Source: CAVUNY01 sp963768585 (GTDB taxonomy: Bacteria > Chloroflexota > Anaerolineae > Anaerolineales > Anaerolineaceae). From it: DNA of 64,000 bases. The notes below the pieces were generated by a model. The model made no database searches. It saw only the letters and a list, made by a program, of their open reading frames with translations, and was not told the origin of the DNA. Of the stretch, positions 8,742 to 18,271 are shown piece by piece; positions within the stretch are counted from its first letter, which is position 1, and every line of letters starts with the position of its first letter. The DNA lies in contig CAVYIF010000010.1 in the NCBI GenBank assembly GCA_963768585.1, positions 1 through 64,000 on the forward strand, read 5' to 3'. Position numbers and translations under genes: made by a program.

Positions 8742-9923
8742 TTGAGGATTTTATCCATTCATAACGATTATCAACTGCAAGGGGGAGAAACTGCCATTGT
8801 AAATGCAGAAAGAAAATTATTGTCAAGTGCTGGTCATCGGGTTGTCGTTTACCAGCGCAGCAATAATGACATAAAAAATTTCGGTGTTATCCAAAAAATA
8901 ACCTTTTTCCCAAATGCAATTTATTCTTTATCTACATACAACGAAGTAAAGAAAATAATAAAAGAAGAAAAAATCGATGTGGCTCATGTTCACAATGTTT
9001 TCCCATTGATTTCACCCTCCGTATACAAAGCGCTACATGATGGAAAGGTGCCCATAGTCCAAACACTCCATAACGTTCGCTTTTTATGTCCAAACGGATT
9101 ATTTTATACCCATGGAAAAATATGTGAAAAATGCAAGTTCGGCAATACGGTCCATGCAGTTATGTTGAAATGCTATCACAATAGTTATCCGTTGAGCGCA
9201 CTTTACGCATTGAGCATTGGTATTCATAGATCGCTTGGCACATTTGATTTCATAAATCGGTATATTGCAAACACAGAGTTTACTAAGCAGAAATTAATTG
9301 AATCTAACTTCACAGTTTCCGAAAAAATTAGTATATTGGGAAACTATTTTCCTTCCCCGTTGCCAGAGCCAATCCATAAAAAGCATTCTGATCGATACAT
9401 TGCCTATATTGGCAGATTATCATCAGAAAAAGGAGTCTCAACATTAATCAGGGCAATGGCTTTAAAAACAGACGTTAAGTTAAAAATAGCAGGGACCGGC
9501 CCAGATCTTCACCAATTACATAAATTGGTACGCGACTTAAAAATAAATCATGTTGAATTTACAGGCCATTTATCAGGCGATGTCAAATGGTCCTTTCTCA
9601 AACAAGCTTTATGTACAATAATCCCCTCAAATTGGTACGATACATTTCCTTTAGTAACGTTAGAAAGTATGGCTGTTGGAACCCCGGTTATTGCATCCAA
9701 TATAGGCGGATTACCCTATATTGTGGATGATGGAAAAAATGGATATTTATTTTCCCCTGGTGATTATCAGGATTTATCCGAAAAAATTTCCTTGTTAATA
9801 AATGACCCCCAAAAAATTGAATTGATGGGTAAGAAATGTGTAAACGATATTACCAAAAAATATTCCGAACAGGCACATTATAAGAAAATGCTGGAAATTT
9901 ATGCCCAGGTGTTCGATGGATAA
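8742..9923 (+). CDS. Glycosyltransferase family 4
   Basis: 393 residues, GT-B fold. The N-terminal domain starts MRILSIHNDYQLQGGE, typical of GT4 enzymes that begin with a beta strand and a Gly-Gly-Glu loop. The C-terminal domain holds YIGRLSSEKGVSTLIRA, the nucleotide-sugar part TFPLVTLESMAVGTPVIAS and a GGLPYIV loop, including the E-x7-E-like catalytic region. Start is TTG at 8742, supported by AGGA upstream and by alignment with the family N-terminus. A Cys cluster (CEKCKFGN) around residue 130 could bind metal. Stop overlaps the next gene start, indicating translational coupling. Confidence 0.9.
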   Translation: MRILSIHNDYQLQGGETAIVNAERKLLSSAGHRVVVYQRSNNDIKNFGVIQKITFFPNAIYSLSTYNEVKKIIKEEKIDVAHVHNVFPLISPSVYKALHDGKVPIVQTLHNVRFLCPNGLFYTHGKICEKCKFGNTVHAVMLKCYHNSYPLSALYALSIGIHRSLGTFDFINRYIANTEFTKQKLIESNFTVSEKISILGNYFPSPLPEPIHKKHSDRYIAYIGRLSSEKGVSTLIRAMALKTDVKLKIAGTGPDLHQLHKLVRDLKINHVEFTGHLSGDVKWSFLKQALCTIIPSNWYDTFPLVTLESMAVGTPVIASNIGGLPYIVDDGKNGYLFSPGDYQDLSEKISLLINDPQKIELMGKKCVNDITKKYSEQAHYKKMLEIYAQVFDG

Positions 9924-11071
9924 CAGCCCAAAAATTGCTTTTATTACCAATTTTTGCTCGCATTATAGGAGAAAAACGTTTGAAGTATTCTCAGCATACT
10001 TTCCTACAGAATTCTTTTTTTATTCAGCCGGAGATGAATGGTATTGGCAGCAGCAGCATGGGACAAAATCTGGAAATTTTCAGTATCAATACCTGCCTGG
10101 TTTCAGATTAGGACAGACTCGAATTACACTAACTTTGCCCTGGAAATTGTTGAAGGGTGATTATGGCATATATATAAAATGCATCAATGGAAAATTCGCT
10201 TTGCCAATCACCTTCTTATTAGCACGATTACAGCGCAAGCCATTTATTCTTTGGACAGGGATTTGGATGCGGTTAACCACGAGAACACATCGTTTAATAT
10301 TTCCGTTTACACATTATATATATCAACACTCGGATGCTATAGTAACTTACGGGGAACATGTAAAACAATATTTAATTTCTGAAGGTGTGCCAGCCAAAAA
10401 AATTTTCACCACCACACATGCAGTCGATAATGAAATGTACCAAAAGCTTGTTCCTGTCGAAACTTTGAAGGAAATAAGGGAAAAACACAATATCGGTCCT
10501 AAAGATAAAATCATTTTATATTTGGGTCGATTGGAAGAGAGCAAGGGTGTGGAGTATTTAGTAAAAGCTTTTTCAAAAATAAATTTACCTGACACAATAT
10601 TGATTATTGCTGGTAATGGTTCAGTCATAGAATTCATTAAGGATTCTTTCAGAGGAATTAAAGGTAAATAACCTGGTTCGCTTTATTGGATATGTTCCAG
10701 TGGAAGAAAGCATACCCTATTACGCCTTAGCAGATGTTTTTGTTCTTCCATCGATTACCTTGCCGCAAGGCAAGGAACCATGGGGATTAGTCGTAAACGA
10801 AGCATTTGATCAGGGAGTCCCTGTCATCGTAACGGAAGCCGTAGGCGCAGCGGCAGGTGGGCTTGTACAAGATGGAGTAAATGGATTTATTGTGCCAGAA
10901 CGAGATTTAAATGCACTTGCTGAAGCAATAACAAATATTCTAAAAAATCCACAGTTGCGGAACCAAATGTCTAAAAATGCACGAGACAAAATCTCCTCCT
11001 GGGATAACGAATCAATGGTGCTTGGTTTTCGAAAAGCGGTTGAGTATGTTTTGGAAAAAGAAAATTTTTAG
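9916..11071 (+). pseudogene. Glycosyltransferase family 4, split by a one-base frameshift
   Basis: Two frames together make one GT4 protein of about 385 residues. The first (9916-10671) begins MDNSPKIAFITNFCSHYRR and ends after LGRLEESKGVEYLVKAF and IIAGNGSV. The second continues from about 10668 with NNLVRFIGYVPVEES and contains the donor-binding region (PWGLVVNEAFDQGVPVIV). Restoring one A in the run at 10666-10668 joins them without loss of residues. ATG 9916 overlaps the stop of the preceding GT4. Either a recent loss-of-function mutation or a homopolymer sequencing error explains it; the flawless reading of both halves argues against old decay. Confidence 0.85.
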
Positions 11072-11194
11072 GCTATTGCTTCGTAATTAAGGAACATGGA
11101 GCACCATTTTTTAATCATCCTTTCCCAATCGGGCGAATTAATTCTACATGTGTGTTATGGATAACCATCATCTGAGGTTCTCATAAAGAATATT

Positions 11195-11945
11195 TTGGGG
11201 ATTATAGTAAGTCCAATCAATATGACCCTGGCTTTATCCACTATACAAGCCTGGATCGAAAACACATTTGAAACATTCATTTGTGTCACCAATGTCCACG
11301 TCATCATGGAATGCCAACGGGATAGAAAGCTAAAACAGGTACTCAATCACGCCGGCATGGTCACCCCGGACGGTATGCCCCTCGTCTGGATATGTCGATT
11401 ACATGGATATAAGAACACTCAGCGCGTCTATGGCCCGGATCTGCTTCTGGCAGCCTGCGAACGCTCCTTGACAACTGGTTGGAAACATTATTTTTACGGG
11501 GGCGCACCGGGGGTGGCTGAAAAGCTGATCGCCAGTCTTAAAGAACGATTTCCCGGCTCTGCCGGTTGCCGGCTGCGACACGCCCCCCTTTCGTCCGCTT
11601 ACCCCCGAAGAAGATCAAATAGCGGTCGAAAGAATAAACCAATCTGGGGCAGACATCGTCTGGGTTGGATTAGGCACCCCCAAGCAAGAATTCTGGATGG
11701 CCGAACACCTCGGCAAAGTCAAAGCTCCGGTGATGATCGGTGTGGGGGCGGCCTTCGATTTTCATGCCGGCTTGAAAAAGCAGGCCCCGTACTGGATGCA
11801 GCGCAGCGGGCTGGAGTGGTTCTTCCGCCTGGCGACCGAGCCACGACGTTTATGGAAACGCTACCTGATCAATAACCCGCTGTTTGTGTTCCTGGTGTTC
11901 CTCCAACTCACTGGATTAAAAAGTTTCCCATCGACTGACTCCCCC
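11195..11945 (+). pseudogene. WecG/TagA/CpsF family glycosyltransferase, frameshifted
   Basis: Family GT26, which adds N-acetylmannosaminuronate or a related sugar to an undecaprenyl-linked acceptor. The first frame carries FICVTNVHVIMECQRD, TPDGMPLVW and YFYGGAPGVAEKLI; the second carries TPPFRPLTPEEDQIAVE, WVGLGTPKQEFWMAEH, GVGAAFDFHAG and the C-terminal WMQRSGLEWFFRL. Removing one base near 11558 joins them into an unbroken family protein. The start is uncertain: TTG 11195 is open, but GAGG at 11174 points to the ATA codon at 11183, giving MKNILG-like text if it was once ATG. No stop separates the gene from the truncated sugar transferase copy that follows, so the frame runs on to 12161. 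Confidence 0.85.
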
Positions 11946-12132
11946 ATGCTCCGCCGATTTTCCGTCACCTTCTCCCTCTTTTCCATGGTTCTAGATGGCA
12001 TCCTGGCCGGCTTCGCCCTGCGCATCTCCGGGCCGATCCGCCCGCTGCTCAACGGACTGCCCGGGGTCGCGGACGTGCCTCACCCCATCCGCCTTCCGGA
12101 AGAGCTGCACTATCTCTTCCCGATCCTCTGGG
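11946..12132 (+). repeat. 187-bp direct repeat, copy 1
   Basis: Imperfect direct repeat with 13725-13911 (about 92% identical by manual count). Copy 1 differs mostly at third codon positions, so both copies evolved under coding constraint before or after the duplication. Confidence 0.9.
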
Positions 12133-12161
12133 AAACTATTCACTCGAAGAATATGATTTAA
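11946..12161 (+). pseudogene. Truncated 5' copy of the polyprenyl sugar transferase gene
   Basis: From the ATG at 11946 to about 12132 the DNA matches 13725-13911, the start of the full sugar transferase gene, over 187 bp without gaps and with about 15 differences by manual count. After that homology is lost and the frame stops at 12161. It encodes only the first membrane segments (LRRFSVTFSLFSMVLDG). It is fused in frame to the end of the WecG-type gene. Confidence 0.85.
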
Positions 12162-12296
12162 TTCTAGGTTTTATCGCTTTTCACCAAGATTTGCTGCAAT
12201 TTTTTTAATGCGTTGACGACGGGCAAAGGTGAATTGTTCAACGGTGTCAGATGCCTTTGTCACTTTGTGGTTAATATTATTTAGTTGGTGGGATAA

Positions 12297-13715
12297 ATGC
12301 AATTTATAAAACGAAATAAATGGATCCTCATAATCTTGCTGGTCGCTGCCTTCCTCCGTTTCTACAATCTCGGCTACAGCAGCTTTTGGTACGATGAGGC
12401 CAATGATGCAATCGCTGCGATCCAGCCAACTTTGTTTGAAGCCGTAAAAACAACTCACCTTGCTGTCGCCTCGATGCCTTTGGATTACATTATTATCTGG
12501 TTCATGGGTCGGGTCAGCCTGTCTGAAGGTTGGCTGCGCGTCCCGGAGGCTATGTGGGGCATCGCCGCAGTGGGAATATTGTTCTTGTTTGCTCGCCAGG
12601 TTGCCGGTCGTTACATTGCCCATGTATCAGCACTCTTCCTGGCACTTGCCCAGGTTCATATTTATTTCTCACAGGAACTGCGCTTTTATGCGCCATTATT
12701 TTTCTTTTACTGGCTGATCACCTGGCTCCTCTTCCGGGCCCAGGGAGAACCAACCCGACGCAACTGGATCCTGGTCATCGAATTCGCTATAATCGGCGCT
12801 TATTTTCATTTTTATACCTTGTTTGCATTCTTCAACGGGTTTGTCTTTATAATGCTCTTTTCCAGACGTAGACCGGTCTGGAAAGGATTTTTCATCTCTG
12901 GGGTGATAACAGGGTTGTGCGTCCTCCCAGGTTTCCTAATATTTGGCCTTTCCACGCCTATGCCTGACCTCCCAATGATCTGGGATCAGTTGTTGCCTCA
13001 AATATCAATGGCATTGGGTTGGTCCTCTATAACGGGGAACCTGGCGGGGAATATCCTGGGGGCAGGTTTTTTGATCCTTGCGTTAGCCGGATTCGCCGCA
13101 GCTGTTCTGCGACGCAGTTGGGTCCTGGTCGGGCTAACGGCCAGTATTGCTTTCCAAATTGGATTATTGATCGTGATGAATGTCCTGGCAAATTATTTTT
13201 TTGTGATGCGGACATTTTTGTTCGCCCTTCCTATCACCTTTTTGCTGGCAGGTTACGCTCTCCAAACGCTTGTCCCCTACCCAGAAGTGTCTCAATCTCA
13301 TCCCCAACGACTTTCAATCAACCGAGCAGCTGCCGGGATCGTCCTTGCAACTCTGGTTGGGTTGAGTTTTATTACATATGCTCAAAACCTACCGATCAAT
13401 AAGAGCAATGCCCGTCCTATCGCCGCCTACTTGCACCAGGCCTGGCGCCCCGGTGACCAGGTGTGGGTCAATCCGCCATGGGAACCTTTCACCTACCTGT
13501 TTTATCTGGATGTGTATTTCAAAGATGATCGCATGACCACCATCATGAACGGCTACTCGTGGTCGGACCTCCCAAACCCCGATGAAACCACAGACAAGAT
13601 TTTCTTAATAACCGAACGACCCGGACCGGAGTTGATCAAGGACCTGGAAACTCGTGGTTTTGAACCTATCCAGGATCTCTCAGGCCCGCGCTGGCTCTGG
13701 GTCCATTCAAACTAG
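12297..13715 (+). CDS. GT-C/GT39-like integral membrane glycosyltransferase
   Basis: 472 residues. The first helix is followed by the loop SSFWYDEANDAIAAI with the Asp-Glu pair that is catalytic in PMT/ArnT-type enzymes. The motif QELRFYAPLFFFYWL after helix 4 is also typical. About ten membrane segments and a soluble C-terminal 110 residues follow, so the length is usual. These enzymes transfer sugars from polyprenyl-phosphate donors on the outer face of the membrane. ATG 12297 is preceded by GGTGGGA. The gene sits exactly between the two copies of a 187-bp repeat and so was probably brought in as a unit. Confidence 0.85.
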   Translation: MQFIKRNKWILIILLVAAFLRFYNLGYSSFWYDEANDAIAAIQPTLFEAVKTTHLAVASMPLDYIIIWFMGRVSLSEGWLRVPEAMWGIAAVGILFLFARQVAGRYIAHVSALFLALAQVHIYFSQELRFYAPLFFFYWLITWLLFRAQGEPTRRNWILVIEFAIIGAYFHFYTLFAFFNGFVFIMLFSRRRPVWKGFFISGVITGLCVLPGFLIFGLSTPMPDLPMIWDQLLPQISMALGWSSITGNLAGNILGAGFLILALAGFAAAVLRRSWVLVGLTASIAFQIGLLIVMNVLANYFFVMRTFLFALPITFLLAGYALQTLVPYPEVSQSHPQRLSINRAAAGIVLATLVGLSFITYAQNLPINKSNARPIAAYLHQAWRPGDQVWVNPPWEPFTYLFYLDVYFKDDRMTTIMNGYSWSDLPNPDETTDKIFLITERPGPELIKDLETRGFEPIQDLSGPRWLWVHSN

Positions 13716-13724
13716 ATAAACCCT

Positions 13725-13911
13725 ATGCTCCGCCGATTTTCCGTCACCTTCTCCCTCTTCTCCATGGTCCTGGATGGCATCCTGGCCGGCTTCGCCCTGC
13801 GCATCTCCGGGCCGATCCGCCCGCTGCTCAACGGGCTGCCCGGGGTTGCGGATGTGCCCTTCCCCATCCGCCTGCCGGAAGAGCTGTACTACCTCTTCCC
13901 GGTTATCTGGG
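13725..13911 (+). repeat. 187-bp direct repeat, copy 2
   Basis: Partner of 11946-12132. This copy is the genuine 5' end of the longer sugar transferase gene. Confidence 0.9.
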
Positions 13912-15138
13912 TGGGCATCATGCTGGTCTTCGCCGTGTACGATGGGCGCAAGAACCTGCGTGTGGTGGATGAGTACAGCAGCCTGACCGCCAGTTCTATC
14001 CTGGCGATGGTCGCCATGGCCGGGGTGCTCTTTATCACCTACCGCGAGGTATCCCGCGCCCTGTTCTTCTTCTTCTGCCTGCTGACCTTCTGCCTGTTCG
14101 TTGGTTGGCGCGCAGTGGTACGCTTGATCTTCCGCCACCAGTTGAGAGGAACATGTAGCCCAGCGAAAAATTCTGATCCTTGGCGCGGGCGAGGGTGGCA
14201 GCCAACTAACGCAGCTGATCTCTGCTCAACCCGGCTTGGGGCTGCACCTGGTTGGCTTGCTCGATGATGATCCCCAGGCGCAGCTTAACAACAAGACCGT
14301 ATTGGGCGGATTGGACCGGCTGCGCCAGGTGATCCAGCACGAGAATGTGGACGATGTGGTCGTAGCGCTGCCGCGTTCGGCCCACGAGCGCTTAAATTGG
14401 GCGGTCAGCGAACTGCATGATCTGTCCGTCCAGGTGTGGGTCATCCCGGATTATTTTTCACTGACCCTGCACCGGGCCAGCGTCGAAGAACTGGCCGGCA
14501 TTCCCATGCTGAACCTGCGCGCGCCGGCGCTCAGTGAATACCAGCGCATGACCAAGCGCGCCTTCGATGTGCTTGTCACCCTGGTCAGTATGATCGCCGC
14601 CCTGCCAGCCATGGGCATCATCGCCCTACTGGTGCGCCTGACCAGCCCAGGCCCCATATTTTATCGCGCCAAACGGGCGGGCGAAAATGGGCGCATCTTC
14701 GAGATGCTCAAATTTCGCACCATGGTGCACAATGCCGACCAGCTTCTCTCGCAGGTAGCGATGCAAGATCCGCAAGGGAATACCATTTTCAAAGTTCAGG
14801 ATGATCCGCGCGTCACGCCTCTTGGTCGCTTCTTGCGTAAGACCAGCATGGATGAGCTTCCCCAATTATTCAATGTGCTGCGCGGTGACATGAGCCTGGT
14901 CGGACCCCGGCCCGAAATGCCCGTGCTGGTCGACCAGTACCAACCCTGGCAGCGCAAACGATTTGCCGTCCCCCAGGGCATGACCGGATGGTGGCAGATC
15001 CACGGGCGCAGCGACAAGCCCATGCACCTGCACACGGAAGAAGATCTTTATTATGTTCAGCACTATACCATCTGGTTGGACCTGCAAATCATTATGAAAA
15101 CCATTTGGGTCGTCTTGAGAGGCAAAGGGGCATATTAG
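13725..15138 (+). pseudogene. Exopolysaccharide polyprenyl glycosylphosphotransferase, frameshifted
   Basis: The first frame (13725 to about 14150) gives four to five membrane segments. The second, entered near 14150-14157, continues with QRKILILGAGEGG (Rossmann CoA-binding-like domain) and the catalytic bacterial sugar transferase domain: KRAFDVLVTLVS helix, KFRTMVHNA, TPLGRFLRKTSMDELPQL and GDMSLVGPRPEMP. These WbaP/CpsE-type enzymes load the first sugar phosphate onto undecaprenyl phosphate. Removal of one base around 14153 reunites the frames into about 470 residues. A truncated protein from the ATG at 14236 would keep the catalytic domain but lack the membrane anchor region. Confidence 0.88.
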
Positions 15139-15214
15139 GACTTCTTAAGATAACTTGTATATGAATAGGGTTGAGATATAATTTTGTCCATCTTACCCTT
15201 ACGAGAAATCATTT

Positions 15215-17311
15215 ATGAATGTATCCAATTCCAACCAACCACCTCAAGCTCCTCAACCTCAACGCAAGAACAATAATTTTTTGGGCCTTCTGGGAATCTT
15301 CCTGGTCGCGATGGGCTGTCTGATAATGGTATGCGTGGTCGGCAGCGGTTACCTGGTCATCCGATATGTGCTTGAAACCCGCAGTGGAACGGCCACGCCC
15401 GTATCCGGCGGATCCACACAAAGCGGAGAACCAACCCCGACGCTTACCAATCCCAAACAAACTTCTTCCCCGCTGATCAGCCCCACTGCTGTGCCTGAAG
15501 TCGACCTGACCATGGCCGAGGAAACATTAAAGACGCTGAGCCAGGCTGAAGTGCCGATCAACGATCCGCTGGACCTGGTACACCGGCTGCAGGGAAAACC
15601 GGTCATCTCCCCCACCATCCCCGGAGGGCCAACCGTCTACCAGATCGGAGATTCACAATCCTTCTGGATTGTGAATGGAGATACCGATGAACAAAGCCAG
15701 GTGCAGGCTAAACTGACTTACACCACCCCGCATCTTTATTTCTGGATCGAGAATGGGGTCAAGTACAATGCTGGCGATCTTCAAAAGCTGTGTGAAACAT
15801 TTGAAAATAAAATTTATCCCACCGACCGTGAATTCTTTGGCAGCGAATGGACACCCGGGGTAGATAACGATCCTCACCTGTATGTCTTGTTTACCCGCGG
15901 TCTGGGCAGCCGCGTCGCCGGCTATTTTTCATCTGCCGATGAGATTCCACCTGAGGCGTCCCCCTATTCCAACGGGCACGAGATGTTTGTGATGAATGCC
16001 GCCAGTTTTTCCAACCTGGCCGACACGTATATCTATACCGTGCTGGCCCATGAATTTCAACACATGATTCACTGGTACCGCGATCGAAACGAAGAATCCT
16101 GGATGAATGAAGGATTTTCGGAACTGGCAGCCTATTTAAATGGGTATGATATTGGCGGTCACGATTTCCTCTTTGCTCGCAATCCTGATTTGCAGTTAAC
16201 CGATTGGCCAAACGATAAGAATTTAACCAGCCCGCATTATGGCGCCTCCTTCCTCTTCCTGGATTATTTTCTCAACCGCTTTGGAGAAAATGCGACCAAA
16301 ACAGTTGTAGCGGATCCGGCCAATGGGTTAGGCAGTATCGACCATGTTTTGGCGGAAGAAAACACCACTGATCCCGCGACAGGCCAACCGGTAACTGCCG
16401 ATGATGTGTTCGTCGATTGGTCCCTGGCAAATTATCTCAAGGACGCCACGGTGGGCGATGGGCGGTACACGTACACCAATTACCCGGGGGCGCCTACCGT
16501 CAAAGATACCGAAACTATCCGTTCCTGCCCTGCTACGGATCAAACCAGCACGGTCAATCAATACGGTACTGATTACATCCATATCACCTGCCGCGGGAAT
16601 GTTACCCTGTCGTTCCAGGGCAATCAGGAAGTGGGCGTACTGCCAGTCAACGTACACAGCGGAGATTACGCCTTCTGGTCTAATAAAGGGGATGAGTCCG
16701 ATATGACCCTCACCCAAACCTTTGATTTTTCAGATCTCCAGGGTCCAATCTCAATGAATTATTGGACCTGGTATGACCTTGAAGAACATTATGATTACCT
16801 GTATCTGGTTGCCACGACGGACGGTGGGAACACCTGGCAAATTGTCAGGACGCCTTCCTGCACCGAAGAGAACATCACCGGGGCAAATTTCGGCTGTGGA
16901 TACAATGGAAAAACAAATACCTGGATCCAGGAAAAAGTTGATTTATCTCAGTTCGCTGGCGAGAAGGTTACCCTGCAGTTTGAATACATTACAGATGCGG
17001 CGGTTAATGGCGAAGGGCTGCTGCTGGATGATATGGAAATCCCCCAAATCAACTATAAGACCGACTTTGAAACCGATAACGGTGGTTGGCAGTCGGCTGG
17101 GTTCGTGCGCATGCAAAATCGTCTGCCGCAGACTTTCCGTGTATCCCTGGTCGAAGATGGCAAACCGCGTTCCGTCCAATACCTGCAGTTAGAAGCCAAC
17201 CAGTCTTTGCACCTGCCATTAAACCTGACCAGTGATGTCACCCTGGTGGTCAGCGGTACCACACGTTTTACCCGTCTGCCGGGAAAATACACAATCAGCA
17301 TAACGCCATAG
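15215..17311 (+). CDS. Secreted or membrane-anchored zinc metalloprotease, immune inhibitor A-like
   Basis: 698 residues. A membrane helix (about residues 24-48) follows a short Gln/Pro-rich cytoplasmic tail, and a Thr/Pro/Ser linker follows the helix, so the body is outside the cell. The zinc site is HEFQHMIH (His279, Glu280, His283) with a downstream WMNEGFSELAAYLNGY, which supplies the third ligand Glu as in gluzincins. The C-terminal 200 residues form a beta-rich domain with repeated Asp-rich loops (NYWTWYDLEEHYDYLYLV, LLLDDMEIP) as in M6 peptidases of the immune inhibitor A group. The substrate is unknown. ATG 15215 has a weak GAGA upstream. A terminator follows at 17381. Confidence 0.85.
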   Translation: MNVSNSNQPPQAPQPQRKNNNFLGLLGIFLVAMGCLIMVCVVGSGYLVIRYVLETRSGTATPVSGGSTQSGEPTPTLTNPKQTSSPLISPTAVPEVDLTMAEETLKTLSQAEVPINDPLDLVHRLQGKPVISPTIPGGPTVYQIGDSQSFWIVNGDTDEQSQVQAKLTYTTPHLYFWIENGVKYNAGDLQKLCETFENKIYPTDREFFGSEWTPGVDNDPHLYVLFTRGLGSRVAGYFSSADEIPPEASPYSNGHEMFVMNAASFSNLADTYIYTVLAHEFQHMIHWYRDRNEESWMNEGFSELAAYLNGYDIGGHDFLFARNPDLQLTDWPNDKNLTSPHYGASFLFLDYFLNRFGENATKTVVADPANGLGSIDHVLAEENTTDPATGQPVTADDVFVDWSLANYLKDATVGDGRYTYTNYPGAPTVKDTETIRSCPATDQTSTVNQYGTDYIHITCRGNVTLSFQGNQEVGVLPVNVHSGDYAFWSNKGDESDMTLTQTFDFSDLQGPISMNYWTWYDLEEHYDYLYLVATTDGGNTWQIVRTPSCTEENITGANFGCGYNGKTNTWIQEKVDLSQFAGEKVTLQFEYITDAAVNGEGLLLDDMEIPQINYKTDFETDNGGWQSAGFVRMQNRLPQTFRVSLVEDGKPRSVQYLQLEANQSLHLPLNLTSDVTLVVSGTTRFTRLPGKYTISITP

Positions 17312-17380
17312 AACGAGCCGCGTTTTGTTGGTAGTGTGTAAAAGATCCGATGGTTACCGGCTTTTCTCAGTTTGAATATA

Positions 17381-17418
17381 AAGCTCTCCTGCCCATAATT
17401 GGCAGGAGAGCTTTTTTT
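17381..17418. terminator. Bidirectional Rho-independent terminator
   Basis: A 13-bp perfect stem (AAGCTCTCCTGCC with GGCAGGAGAGCTT), 7-nt loop and T-tract lies between two convergent genes. The A-run before the stem makes it usable from the minus strand too. Confidence 0.9.
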
Positions 17419-17424
17419 AAATGG

Positions 17425-17634
17425 TTATGATTTTCGAAGTTTTGCTAACTGCTCTTCCATTTCCCGGCGGCGCATTTCACGAGCTGATTCCACTTCGCCC
17501 TGCATGTTATGCACGTATTCCTTGATCTGATCCTGCAGTTCTATACCTGATGATGGCGCAAACATAGTTACCACAACCCCCGATACCAGCGCCCCGGTTA
17601 CTACCCCAAGAAGAAAATTCACCAATTTTGCCAT
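17425..17634 (-). CDS. Small YtxH-like membrane protein
   Basis: 69 residues. One N-terminal membrane helix with small residues (LGVVTGALVSGVVV) is followed by FAPSSG and a charged helix ending in REMEEQLAKLRKS. This is the plan of YtxH-type stress-associated small proteins, whose biochemical role is not known. It is transcribed alone towards the shared terminator at 17381. The minus-strand start has AAGGAG just upstream (CTCCTTTT at 17641 on the plus strand). Confidence 0.75.
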   Translation of the reverse strand: MAKLVNFLLGVVTGALVSGVVVTMFAPSSGIELQDQIKEYVHNMQGEVESAREMRRREMEEQLAKLRKS

Positions 17635-17818
17635 GCCTTACTCCTTTTCTTTAGTAAATTATACCAGTCTCGTCTGCCGAAACAAAGAAACACAGACGTA
17701 TACATAAACTGCAAGAATTATCGAGGTTTAAGAAAATCACCCTTCTACGATCGAAATTAAGAAAGTCTTAGGATTGTACAAATTGACTCGGATGGATACA
17801 TTATTGTACACTACTGGC

Positions 17819-18271
17819 ATGAAAACAAATACTAATCGCTGGTTTGATTGGTTCAGTGCCATTCTTTTTGTGGTTGCATTTGGGTCTGTTGCCGTCCGCT
17901 TACAAATTACCAATTGGACTGCAAATCTTGAAGTGGTTGAGGTCCTGGTTTTCATCGCCTGCGTTTTGGGTCTATTGATCGGCACAAGTCAGTTCAGCCG
18001 GCTTGCAAGCCAACTATTTGCAATCAATTTCACCCTGTTCTTCATACCCTGGCAGCTGGGTCTTCTGGTTGGTAATCAGATAAATTGGGATGAACGCCTG
18101 CTAAATCTGATTGGCAGGCTGTCATTTTCCATCAATGAGGTGGTCAACAACCGTCCCATCCAGGACCCGTTATTGTTTATCGCCACCATGTCCATTTTCT
18201 TCTGGATATTATCCTTACTGGGAGGATACCAGTTAGCACGCAATGGCAAACCCTGGGTGCCTCTCTTTTAA
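17819..18271 (+). CDS. N-terminal membrane part of a TgpA-like transglutaminase, split gene
   Basis: 150 residues from ATG 17819, with four to five membrane helices, ending in GKPWVPLF. The stop TAA overlaps the ATG of the next frame. TgpA-like proteins normally carry these helices and the transglutaminase domain on one chain. Adding one T to the TTTT run at 18266-18269 would read straight into MGLALAVIDFYTPYQ of the next frame. Lesion, sequencing error, slippage on the T-run or a true two-subunit split are all possible. Confidence 0.75.
   Translation: MKTNTNRWFDWFSAILFVVAFGSVAVRLQITNWTANLEVVEVLVFIACVLGLLIGTSQFSRLASQLFAINFTLFFIPWQLGLLVGNQINWDERLLNLIGRLSFSINEVVNNRPIQDPLLFIATMSIFFWILSLLGGYQLARNGKPWVPLF

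Noticed and set aside
12133..13724. Transposon or integron carrying the GT-C gene
   Set aside because: No transposase, inverted repeats or target-site duplication border the segment; homologous recombination over the 187-bp repeat explains it better.
14236..15138. Independent sugar transferase starting at 14236
   Set aside because: The upstream frame supplies its Rossmann and membrane part after a one-base correction, so it is treated as one broken gene.
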